From the NCBI GenBank assembly GCA_963757185.1, contig CAVWQI010000002.1, forward strand, positions 496,001-560,000: a stretch of 64,000 bases of DNA. Direction: 5' to 3'. The DNA comes from JAQBQB01 sp963757185. GTDB lineage: Bacteria > Gemmatimonadota > Gemmatimonadetes > Gemmatimonadales > Gemmatimonadaceae. This document shows, piece by piece, positions 33,765-42,752 of this stretch. Position numbers and translations under genes: made by a program. Position 1 is the stretch's first letter; the number at the start of each line of letters is the position of its first letter. Below the pieces are notes generated by a model that saw nothing but the letters and a program-made list of their open reading frames with translations, was not told the origin of the DNA and did not search any database.

Positions 33765-35321
33765 ATGAATCTGGTGAAGCGAATCGCGCTCGCGGCGGCC
33801 GTGCTCGCCGCAAGCTTCCCGGCCGTGCTCGGAGCGCAAGCGACACCCGTCTCGTCGTCGTTCGCGGCCGCCACGACCGCGCCGGCGACCAAGAAGCCAA
33901 AGCGAACGCCGAAGCCGACGGCGAAAAAGTCGGCCAAGCCGGCATGGACGGCGACGGTCGGCAGCGACGCGCTCGCCTCCGCGGTCGCCAGCGCGTTGGG
34001 CAGCCACACGCGAGGCGGAACCTGGGGCGCGATCATCGTCTCGCTCACCAAGGGCGACACGCTCTTCTCGCAGAACCCCGACGCGATGCTCCAGCCGGCA
34101 TCGACGCTCAAGATGTACACGTCGGCGGTGGCGCTCGACCGATTCGGCCCCGACTTCAGGTTCAAGACGCCCGTCCTTCGCGACGCGCCCGTCGAATCGG
34201 ACGGGTCGGTGGGCGGCAACCTGTACCTGCGCGGCATGGGCGACCCGTCGCTCAGCACGCGCTTCTGGCACGACCAGAATCCCATGGACGCCCTCGCCGC
34301 GGAGATCGCGGCCGCGGGCATCAAGCACATTCGGGGCGATCTCGTCGGCGACGCGACCGCGTTCGATGACAAGCTGGTTCCCGAAGGGTGGAAGACGAGC
34401 TACCTCGGCGCCTCGTATGCGGCGCGCGTTTCGGCGCTCTCGCTCAACGAGAACCTCGTTTGGGTCGCCGTCGAGCCGAGCGGCAACAAGGCGGTCGTGA
34501 CGCTCGAGCCGGCGACGACGACGATTCCCGTGGAGAACAACGTTCGCGTGACGAGCGGCGGCGGCGGACGAATCAGCGCGGTGCGGCAGAACGACGGGTC
34601 GATCAGCGTGCGCGGCACCATCGGCGCGCGCTCGGGCCCGCTCAAGTATTCGCTGGTCGTGGACAACCCGCCGCTGTTCGTCATCGGAGCGCTCCGCGCC
34701 TCGTTGCGGAAGCAGGGCATCACTGTCGATGGCCAGACGCGCCTGGGCGCTGTCCCTGACGGCGCTGTCGAGGTCGCGGCGATCGCGTCTCCGCCGCTGG
34801 GCCAGATCATCGGCGAGATGGACCGTGAAAGCATCAACGTAGTCGCCGAACTGCTCTTTCGCGCCGCCGCGCACGCGGCGACGAACCAGCCCGGCTCCGC
34901 CGAGACCGGACTCGCGAACCTTCGCGATTTCATGACGAAGAAGGTCGGCATCACCGGCTCCGTCGTGGAAGTGTCGGACGGCAGCGGCCTGTCGCTCCTC
35001 GACCGCGTGACGCCACGGTCGATGGTCGACCTGTTGTCGTACGCGCATCGCGCCGACTGGGGACCGGTGTTCCACGCGGCGCTGCCGGTCGAAGGAGAAT
35101 CGGGCACGCTCAAGCGCCGAGCTCGCGGCACGCCGGCGCGCGGAAACCTCCACGCCAAGACCGGCACGACGAACACGGTCGCCGCGTTGGGCGGTTTCGT
35201 GACGGCCAAGAACGGCGAGGTGTTGGCTTTCTCGCTGCTCTACAACGGCGCCGACCGCTGGAACGCCAAGACGGCGATGGACCAGATCGGCGCGACCATG
35301 GCGGAGTTCGTCCGCAAGTAA
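33765..35321 (+). CDS. dacB: D-alanyl-D-alanine carboxypeptidase/endopeptidase (PBP4, peptidase S13)
   Basis: 518-residue penicillin-binding protein of low molecular mass, class C. The signal peptide (LAAAVLAASFPAVLGAQ) is followed by a Lys-rich linker (TKKPKRTPKPTAKK). The active-site motifs are all present: S113-TL-K116 (PASTLKM), SIN at 356-358, and KTG at 465-467 (HAKTGTTNTV). The long insert between the first two motifs is typical of S13 enzymes. It trims or cuts peptidoglycan cross-links in the periplasm. 31 bases after the acyltransferase, likely the same transcript. Confidence 0.95.
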   Translation: MNLVKRIALAAAVLAASFPAVLGAQATPVSSSFAAATTAPATKKPKRTPKPTAKKSAKPAWTATVGSDALASAVASALGSHTRGGTWGAIIVSLTKGDTLFSQNPDAMLQPASTLKMYTSAVALDRFGPDFRFKTPVLRDAPVESDGSVGGNLYLRGMGDPSLSTRFWHDQNPMDALAAEIAAAGIKHIRGDLVGDATAFDDKLVPEGWKTSYLGASYAARVSALSLNENLVWVAVEPSGNKAVVTLEPATTTIPVENNVRVTSGGGGRISAVRQNDGSISVRGTIGARSGPLKYSLVVDNPPLFVIGALRASLRKQGITVDGQTRLGAVPDGAVEVAAIASPPLGQIIGEMDRESINVVAELLFRAAAHAATNQPGSAETGLANLRDFMTKKVGITGSVVEVSDGSGLSLLDRVTPRSMVDLLSYAHRADWGPVFHAALPVEGESGTLKRRARGTPARGNLHAKTGTTNTVAALGGFVTAKNGEVLAFSLLYNGADRWNAKTAMDQIGATMAEFVRK

Positions 35322-35325
35322 ACGC

Positions 35326-35351
35326 GGCCCGCACGCCACCGGGTGCGGGCC
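35326..35351. terminator. Hairpin between convergent dacB and lysine-dehydrogenase-like gene
   Basis: GGCCCGCAC (35326-35334) pairs perfectly with GTGCGGGCC (35343-35351), loop 8 bases, in a 40-base convergent gap. No T tract, so termination is likely but not certain. Confidence 0.5.
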
Positions 35352-35361
35352 CGGCGCGGAA

Positions 35362-36501
35362 TCAGGATTCTTTGATGTCGATTCCGCGCTTTCGCAACTC
35401 GCTGATGTAGATCTCCGCCGGCACGCATTCGTCGGGCGTGCACACCCCTGGCGGCGCGATCTGTCCGCGAACCTGCATCAACCCCGTGATCGACAGCGAG
35501 TAGCCGGTCGTGCGCATCATCGCGCTCACGCCGCGCTTTTCGTCGTAGCGGTCGACGAGCTCGAACGACTTGGTCGCCTTCGTGCCGTTGTTGGAGCCGG
35601 TCACGACGACGCGCAGCGCGACGAGATCGCGCCCTTTCGGCTTCGTGAGCTTGGGCTGCACCACGGCGATGAACGCATCTCGCGGCGCGACCTTGACGCC
35701 CTTCACCTCGACCGGCTCGGTATCGAGCAACCCGAGCGAGCGAATGTCTTCCATGATCTGCGCGTGCCCGGGATAGCGCAGCGTCTTGTACTCCATGGCG
35801 GGGATCTTCCCCTCGTAACGGAACGCCATCGTCGACAGGCCGCCGGCCGTGTGAAACGCCTCGAGCTCGCCGAGCTGCTCGAACTTCACCGGCTCACGCT
35901 CGGACAAGGCCGTCACGCGTGTGCGCTTGCCGTCCCGCAGCACCCACGAGAGAGTCGTGTAGTAGTCGAGCGCGCCCTCGAGCGAGTAGACGAGCATGTA
36001 GTTGAGCGGCGGCTCCGGATGCTGCGGCAATCCGCCGACGAAGATCTTCACCGAGTCCACCCGATCGAGCTGCTCGATGCCGTGCTGCGCGAGGATGTTC
36101 ACCATCCCGGGCGCGAGACCGCAGTCGGGCACGACCGTGACGCGCTTCTCCTTGGCGTACGTGTCGAGCTCCTTCTGCTTGAACACGATCTCGGTATTGC
36201 CGCCCAGGTCGCAGAAGTGAACGCCGGCCTCGACGGCGAGGCGGGCCATGTCGTAGTTGAAGTAGTATGGAATCGCGCTCATCACCGCGTCGCATTGACG
36301 CATGGCGCCGAGGACGGCGGCGTGGTCGCGCACGTCGAGCGTGGTGGGCAGGAGCCGCGGACCCGAGAACGGGGCCAGAAACTCCGTCAGGTGGCCGACG
36401 TGCACGTCGGCCAAGCGAACTTCTTTGACGTCGCGATCCTGAAGCAGGTCGTACGCGCAGGCCGAACCTTGCAGGCCGGCGCCCAACACGAGCATTCGCA
36501 T
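35362..36501 (-). CDS. Saccharopine dehydrogenase-like / lysine 6-dehydrogenase-like oxidoreductase
   Basis: 379 residues. An N-terminal Rossmann fold (MRMLVLGAGLQGSACAYDLL) binds NAD(P); ADVHVGHL and AVMSAIPYYFNYDMARLAVE complete it. The catalytic/dimer domain has HFCDLGGNTEIV, VVPDCGLAPGMVNILA and GGLPQHPEPPLNYMLVYS, all typical of the LYS9/lysine-6-dehydrogenase group, which acts on the epsilon-amino end of lysine. The C-terminus is unusual in ending with VCTPDECVPAEIYISEL. The exact substrate is open: lysine or another diamino acid. Last gene of a minus-strand chain starting at 42632. Confidence 0.86.
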   Translation of the reverse strand: MRMLVLGAGLQGSACAYDLLQDRDVKEVRLADVHVGHLTEFLAPFSGPRLLPTTLDVRDHAAVLGAMRQCDAVMSAIPYYFNYDMARLAVEAGVHFCDLGGNTEIVFKQKELDTYAKEKRVTVVPDCGLAPGMVNILAQHGIEQLDRVDSVKIFVGGLPQHPEPPLNYMLVYSLEGALDYYTTLSWVLRDGKRTRVTALSEREPVKFEQLGELEAFHTAGGLSTMAFRYEGKIPAMEYKTLRYPGHAQIMEDIRSLGLLDTEPVEVKGVKVAPRDAFIAVVQPKLTKPKGRDLVALRVVVTGSNNGTKATKSFELVDRYDEKRGVSAMMRTTGYSLSITGLMQVRGQIAPPGVCTPDECVPAEIYISELRKRGIDIKES

Positions 36502-36560
36502 CTTCGAGGGAGGCTCCGTTTGACTCGGGGGATGGGTCGGGACAGAAAGCTAACGCGACC

Positions 36561-37529
36561 CTACCGCTCGACGATCAGCGTTCCCCGCTTGGCGTCGAAG
36601 GTCCAACCCCGATTTCGCAGCAGCCGCGCCACCTCCGCCGGAGACGCGATCCAGACGCCCGATCGAAGCACGGAAAGTCCGGTCGCCTGATCGAGCGTGG
36701 GCAGCCGCTCGCCCGGAACTTCTTCTCGAACGGAACCGTCGGCCCGAAGCGTGAGAGTGCCCGTTTTGGAATCCGCCGTCGGCGCGAACCGGCCGAGCGC
36801 GGCCAGTCCGATCAGTCCCTGCGTTCCGGGCGGAAGGGTCGCCACAGTCACCGGCTGGTTGAGCATGGTGAGACGCCCCGCGCCGATGTTCAGACTGTCG
36901 GCCACGGCGAGCAGATCGGCGTCGCCGGTGGAGTCGACCCCGGCGGGGAAGATTCGAGGGCGTCGCTCCCTCACGACCGCACGCGAGACGACGATCCCCT
37001 GGGCCTGCGAGCTGAGCGACAGGACGATCGCGACGCCATTCACGCGCGCCGCGACGACGCCGAGCGACGTCGAGTCCTGGCCGGGCGCGAGCTTCACGCT
37101 GATCAACGAGTCCGGCGCGATGACTCGCGGCTCGTGCGTGGTCAGCCACTTCGCGCGCTCGCGCTGGGCGGGCGACGCCGCGGCGAGCGCGGCGAGCGGC
37201 GCGAACTCGCCCGTCGCGAGGTAGGCGCGCGCGAGCTCTCGGCCGACGAACACGGGGTCCCCGCCGAACTGCAGCGATTCCTCGAGCAGCGTGGCGCCGA
37301 CCCTCGTCGCGCCGCGTTCGACGAGAAAATGGCCGAGGGCGAATCGAGCGACCGGATCGCGAGGGCGAGTTCGCGCGGCAGCGTAAAATGCCGATTCGGC
37401 GCGAGCGAGCTGACCCGCCGCAAGGAGCGAATCCGCGACACGCAACGCTTGTGCGTCGAGCGGCGCCGAGAGGAACGACGCGCAGAAGAACGCGACCGCG
37501 CAGCTGCCGCGCGTTCGCGATGGATGCAT
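36561..37529 (-). CDS. Exported TPR/retropepsin-like protein lacking the catalytic motif
   Basis: 322 residues from ATG 37529, which shares one base with the stop of the M1 peptidase gene (TGATG). A signal peptide (VAFFCASFLSAPLDAQ) is followed by TPR-like helices (LLAAGQLARAESAFYAAART, DPVARFALGHFLVERGA). The second half resembles clan AA aspartic proteases (VVAARVNGVAIVLSLSS, GTQGLIGLAALGRFAPTAD), but the expected DTGA at the first position is replaced by SLSSQAQG, so it is probably inactive. It may bind peptides next to the M1 peptidase. Confidence 0.7.
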   Translation of the reverse strand: MHPSRTRGSCAVAFFCASFLSAPLDAQALRVADSLLAAGQLARAESAFYAAARTRPRDPVARFALGHFLVERGATRVGATLLEESLQFGGDPVFVGRELARAYLATGEFAPLAALAAASPAQRERAKWLTTHEPRVIAPDSLISVKLAPGQDSTSLGVVAARVNGVAIVLSLSSQAQGIVVSRAVVRERRPRIFPAGVDSTGDADLLAVADSLNIGAGRLTMLNQPVTVATLPPGTQGLIGLAALGRFAPTADSKTGTLTLRADGSVREEVPGERLPTLDQATGLSVLRSGVWIASPAEVARLLRNRGWTFDAKRGTLIVER

Positions 37530-39190
37530 CACCGCGGCGAAGATGGAGCGACTCGCATGTTGGCGAGGAGCGTGACGTTCGGGTCGAGCAGCACCGCCGA
37601 CGGCATCGTCGGCGATCCGATGCGAATCGAATGTACGTCCGTGTCCGCCGGGACCTGGAGCATCGCGCGATGCTCGCCGCCGAGCGAGTCGACGACGCCG
37701 ACCAGGAGCGGAACTCGGAATGTGCCGAAGCGCGCCGTCTGGCGCACGTCGATCACGGCTTCGCGCGCCTGGCTGTCGTAGCGCCATTGCGCGTCGATTT
37801 CGGGATATCCCGGGCGCCGCAGCCACTGGTCGAAGAACCAGTCGAGCTTCTGCCCCGAGGTCTTCTCCATCGCGGCCTGCAAGTCAGCGGTGAGCGCCGT
37901 CGAGTTGCGATGCTCATCGTAGTACGCACGCAGCGCCCGGAAGAACGCCGAGTCGCCGACCTGCGCCCGGAGCATGTGCAGAACGAATCCGCCCTTCTCG
38001 TAGCTGTTGCGATTCAGCAACTGCATGAGGGTGGTCTCGATCGTGTCGATGACAGGACGTCGCGTAACGGACACCGAGTCGTGCAACACGGTCGAACGAA
38101 TGGCGCGCATTCGCGTGCGGAACGCGGAGTCCCCGCGCGCCTCTCGCACCCAGAGCGCCGAGAAGTAGGTCGCGAAACCTTCCGAGAGCCAGACGTGCGG
38201 CCACTGCCGTTCGGTCACGGCGTCGCCGAACCACTGGTGGGCCGTCTCGTGCGCGATGAGCTCGTCGTTCATCGTGCCGCGCCGGAAGGCGCCGTCGGCG
38301 TAGAAGATCTCGCTCGCATTCTCCATTCCGCCGTACCGCGTTGACGACTGGAGGTGCGCGAGCTTCTCGTACGGGAACGGGCCGACGAGGCGCGAAAACA
38401 GCGCGACGATGTCGCCCGCGCTCGCGAACGGACCCGGCATCGTCTTGCTCTGCTCGGGCGCCGTGTACACGTACTGGGGAACGCATTTCCGGTCGAGGCC
38501 CAGCCCGCACGCCGTTTGACCGAGGTCGTAGCGGTCGAGCGGGGCTGCGGCGATCACCATCAGGTACACCGGAATCGGCTGCGACTCGCGCCACACGGAC
38601 TCGACGCGCGCTCCCGCGGCAGCGCCGGCCAGCGGGCGCGTCGACACGAACGCGCCGTTCGCCACGACCACTTGCCTGGGCGACGCACGCACGCGCCACG
38701 TCACCGTCGCCTTGTCGCTCGGATGATCGAGACTCGGAATCCAGCGTCGCGCGCGGTTCGGCCAGTTGTCGCCGAAATACGTCCATCGCCCCGCGCTGTC
38801 GCGCCGCGCGATCAGACCGTCGGTGACCGCGCCGCCGTACTCCACCTCCACCACCGTCGTGTCGCCAACGCTCGCGTCGGGCAGCACCACGATCACGGAT
38901 TCCGGCGTCTGTCGGAACGTCGCGGCCCGGCCGTTCACCGCGACGCGGGCGACCGTGAGATCGAGCAAGTCGAGCACGAGCGTGTCGCGCGGAGCGGTGC
39001 GCTCGATCGTCAGCGTGGCGTCGGCGTGGATCTTCGCGCCCGAGTCGGGAACGTCGATCGCGATGTCGTAATTGCGAACGTGAAAGCCGGGCCGATATGC
39101 GGCGGGCGTCTGCGCCGGCGACGGCCGCGCGGTCATCACGCCGCAAACGGCGAATGCGATCGCGCCGACGAACGTCGCTCGCACCGTCAC
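37529..39190 (-). CDS. M1-family zinc aminopeptidase, exported
   Basis: 553 residues from GTG 39190; the longer frame would overlap the kinase stop. A signal peptide (FVGAIAFAVCGVMTARPSPAQ) is followed by the N-terminal beta domain. The thermolysin-like domain has GGMEN (287-291) for the substrate amino terminus and HETAH (314-318) with the third zinc ligand E337 in WLSEGFATY. SYEKGGFVLHMLR carries the transition-state Tyr. The ARM-type C-terminal domain of larger members is missing, replaced by a short beta domain, so it belongs to the compact M1 group common in soil bacteria. Confidence 0.93.
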   Translation of the reverse strand: MTVRATFVGAIAFAVCGVMTARPSPAQTPAAYRPGFHVRNYDIAIDVPDSGAKIHADATLTIERTAPRDTLVLDLLDLTVARVAVNGRAATFRQTPESVIVVLPDASVGDTTVVEVEYGGAVTDGLIARRDSAGRWTYFGDNWPNRARRWIPSLDHPSDKATVTWRVRASPRQVVVANGAFVSTRPLAGAAAGARVESVWRESQPIPVYLMVIAAAPLDRYDLGQTACGLGLDRKCVPQYVYTAPEQSKTMPGPFASAGDIVALFSRLVGPFPYEKLAHLQSSTRYGGMENASEIFYADGAFRRGTMNDELIAHETAHQWFGDAVTERQWPHVWLSEGFATYFSALWVREARGDSAFRTRMRAIRSTVLHDSVSVTRRPVIDTIETTLMQLLNRNSYEKGGFVLHMLRAQVGDSAFFRALRAYYDEHRNSTALTADLQAAMEKTSGQKLDWFFDQWLRRPGYPEIDAQWRYDSQAREAVIDVRQTARFGTFRVPLLVGVVDSLGGEHRAMLQVPADTDVHSIRIGSPTMPSAVLLDPNVTLLANMRVAPSSPR

Positions 39191-39212
39191 TCGTCGCTCG
39201 TCGTCTTCCGGA

Positions 39213-40168
<956 letters not shown>

Positions 40169-40172
<4 letters not shown>

Positions 40173-41680
40173 GTTCTGACTTGGTTTCTCCCGCCTGATT
40201 TCGCGCGATAGAGCGCTTCGTCTGCCCGCGCGAACAGGTCGTCGGTCGACGCCACGCCGGACGAGGGAAACGTAGCCAGACCGATGCTGACTGTGAGCCG
40301 GACCGATCGCTGCCCGCCGATGTCGAACACCTGCGCGGCGATCCGTTCCCGCAAGCGCTCGGCGATCACGGCCGCCCCCTCCATCGACGTCTCGGGCAGC
40401 ATCGCCACGAACTCTTCGCCGCCGTAGCGGGCGAGCACGTCCACCTTCCGCATCGCGTCGGCGAGCAGCGCACCGAGCTGGCGAAGCACGCTGTCGCCGG
40501 CGAGGTGCCCCGCGGTGTCGTTGATTTCCTTGAAGTGGTCGATGTCGACCAACAGGAGCGCGAGCGACGAATCGTAGCGGCGAGCGCGGTCGCATTCGGC
40601 GGTGAGCCTGTCGAGGAGCGCGCGGCGGTTGAGCATGCGCGTCAACGGGTCCGTCGTGGCGAGCGCTTCGAGGCGCCGATTTTCGGCGCGCGTCGTTTCC
40701 AATGCCTGCGCGCGCCGAATCACCGCCACCGCCGCGCGAAGCACGGCGTCGACGAACGTCACGTCCTCCGCGGTCAGCGAACGTTCTTCGCGAAGCGTGC
40801 GCAGGAGCAGCGCGCCGGAGCGCCACCGATCGATGGCGAAGGGGATGGCGGCCGACGAGCGGATCTCGGCCCGCGTGCCTTCGCGTCCGGCGCCTGGAAT
40901 GCTGGCCAGCTTCGCGAAGAGAGGATGCCCGCGCCCGTCTTCGATCAGCAGCGACCGTCCCGAGGAAATCGCCGTGACGACCTCCGGGTAGCCCTCGAGC
41001 CGAACCTCGGGACCGTGCACCGTTTCGCCCTGCGCCGCGGCGAGCATCCCGGTGGACTCGCCGGGGCGGGCCAGGAGAACGACGCAACGGGGCACGCCGA
41101 GGGAGCGCGCGATCCGGCGCGCGAGCACGCGATAGATCTCCGACGCCGCGAGCTCGCCGGTGATCTCGTGAAGGATCTCGACGAGACGCCGGTTGTTGGC
41201 CGCGTCCTCACGCACCCGCTCCAGCTCGACGGTCGTGTCGTGGAGCGCCGATCGAGCCGCGCGGAGCTGGTCGCTTGCCCTGAGCTGCGTCCGAACGCGG
41301 CCCAGCAGCTCGGCGACACGCAACGGCTTGCTCACCCAGTCGTCGGCGCCGACGGGGAGGCCCTCGTCGGCGTTGCCGGCGGGCCACGGCGTTGTGACGA
41401 CGACGCGCACGTCGTGGCATCGCTCGTCGGCGCGGAGGTCGGACAGCACGGCGACGTCGCGCTGCGCGACGCTGCCGTCGAGAACGATGAGATCCGGCGC
41501 GTCGTCCTCGATCAGCTTGAATAGTTCGGCGCGGTCGGCGGCGGTCGAGACGGAGAATCCGTGCTCGCGCAGCAGCCACGAGATCGTGCCGGCAACGACG
41601 GGATCGCGCTCGGCGACGACTACGCGCGAGCCTTTCGGCGTGGCGGAGCCGTTGCGGGACGCGTCACCCGAGGAGCTCAC
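40169..41680 (-). CDS. Response regulator-GAF-GGDEF diguanylate cyclase
   Basis: 503 residues. A receiver domain spans 18-130 with phospho-acceptor D68 (LIVLDGS) and K118. A short coiled coil (131-165) leads to a GAF domain (166-325). The GGDEF domain spans 335-500: ATTDPLTRMLNRRALL, then an RxxD inhibitory site at 411-414 exactly five residues before GGEEF (420-424), then VSIGLATFPSSG. It should make c-di-GMP, be activated by phosphorylation and be inhibited by product. No histidine kinase is in the window. It overlaps the threonine dehydratase gene by 17 bases. Confidence 0.95.
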
Positions 41681-42632
41681 GCAGCCCTTCCCACTCGATG
41701 TTGCCGCCGCTCAAGACGGCGACCGTCGCCCCGTTTCCGCGAGGCTGAACCTTTCCCTCGAGCAGCGCGGCGGCGGTGATCGCGCCGCTCGGCTCGACGA
41801 CCAGCTTGAGGCGGTCCAGCAGCAGTCGCATCGCGCCGCGCAACGCCGAGTCATCGACGGTTACGACGTCGTCGAGGAAGCGCTCGTGGTGCGCGAACGT
41901 CAGCGTGCCTATCTGGATCGACATCAGGCCGTCGGCAAGACCGCCGGTGTGCTCGAGGCGCACGGGACGACCAGCCTCGCGCGCACGCGTGAGCTTCGGC
42001 GCGCTCGTCGGCTCGACGCCGATCACGCGCGCGTTCGGCAGCGTGAGCTTGATCGCGGCGCTGACGCCTGCGCTGAACCCGCCGCCGCCGACCGGGACGA
42101 GCACGGTGTCCACGTCGTGCAGGTCCGCGGCGATCTCGAGTCCGACCGTCCCCTGGCCCGCGATGATCCACGGATGGTCGTACGGCGGCACCAGCGTGAG
42201 CCCTTCTTCCGCGACGAGTTCCTGCGCGCGCTCGAGCCGATCGGTGGTCGTCGTTCCGGCCAGCACGATGCGAGCGCCGAGGCGCTCGGCGCCGGCGCGC
42301 TTCGCCGGCGTGACGGTGGTCGGCATGACGACGGTCGCGGGGACTCCGTAGATCTTCGCCGCGAGCGCGACGGCTTGCGCGTGATTGCCGGACGATGGCG
42401 CGACGACGCCGCGCTCACGCGCCTCGGGATTCAACTGCGACAGAAAGTTGAACGCGCCGCGGAACTTGAACGCGCCGCCGCGCTGGAGCACTTCTGGCTT
42501 GACCCAGACCGGCGCGCCGATTTTTTCGGTGATGGCGTCGGCGCGGAGGAGGGGCGTGCGCACGATCGCCGGCGCGAGGACTCGCGCGGCATCCTGGATC
42601 TCTTCGAGACCGACCAACTGCGTTGTGATCAC
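41664..42632 (-). CDS. Threonine/serine dehydratase (PLP-dependent)
   Basis: 322-residue fold-type II PLP enzyme. K56 in GGAFKFRGAFNFL binds PLP; SSGNHAQAVALAA and the phosphate loop VGGGGFSAG are typical of threonine ammonia-lyase/serine racemase. The ACT regulatory domain of biosynthetic IlvA is absent, so it is the short catabolic or racemase-like form. The reaction is threonine to 2-oxobutanoate (or serine to pyruvate) plus ammonia. First gene of a tightly linked minus-strand string. Confidence 0.93.
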   Translation of the reverse strand: MITTQLVGLEEIQDAARVLAPAIVRTPLLRADAITEKIGAPVWVKPEVLQRGGAFKFRGAFNFLSQLNPEARERGVVAPSSGNHAQAVALAAKIYGVPATVVMPTTVTPAKRAGAERLGARIVLAGTTTTDRLERAQELVAEEGLTLVPPYDHPWIIAGQGTVGLEIAADLHDVDTVLVPVGGGGFSAGVSAAIKLTLPNARVIGVEPTSAPKLTRAREAGRPVRLEHTGGLADGLMSIQIGTLTFAHHERFLDDVVTVDDSALRGAMRLLLDRLKLVVEPSGAITAAALLEGKVQPRGNGATVAVLSGGNIEWEGLRELLG

Positions 42633-42687
42633 GGGTTTTCCGCCGGGTCGTGTAAGCTACGGATGACGTTCTATCCCGGAAAGCTAA

Positions 42688-42716
42688 AGTGCGTGGAACA
42701 AGTCGTTCCACGCACT
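42688..42716 (-). terminator. gyrA terminator
   Basis: A 12-bp perfect stem (42688-42699 with 42705-42716), loop of 5, followed on the minus strand by TTTAGCTTT. It lies 36 bases after the gyrA stop. Confidence 0.78.
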
Positions 42717-42752
42717 CTTCGCGCGTACCGTCGGCGGGTCCCGCGGCCGGGC

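Noticed and set aside
33723..35339. A 538-codon minus-strand frame opposite dacB
   Set aside because: The three penicillin-binding motifs on the plus strand fix the real gene; the opposite frame has no domain.
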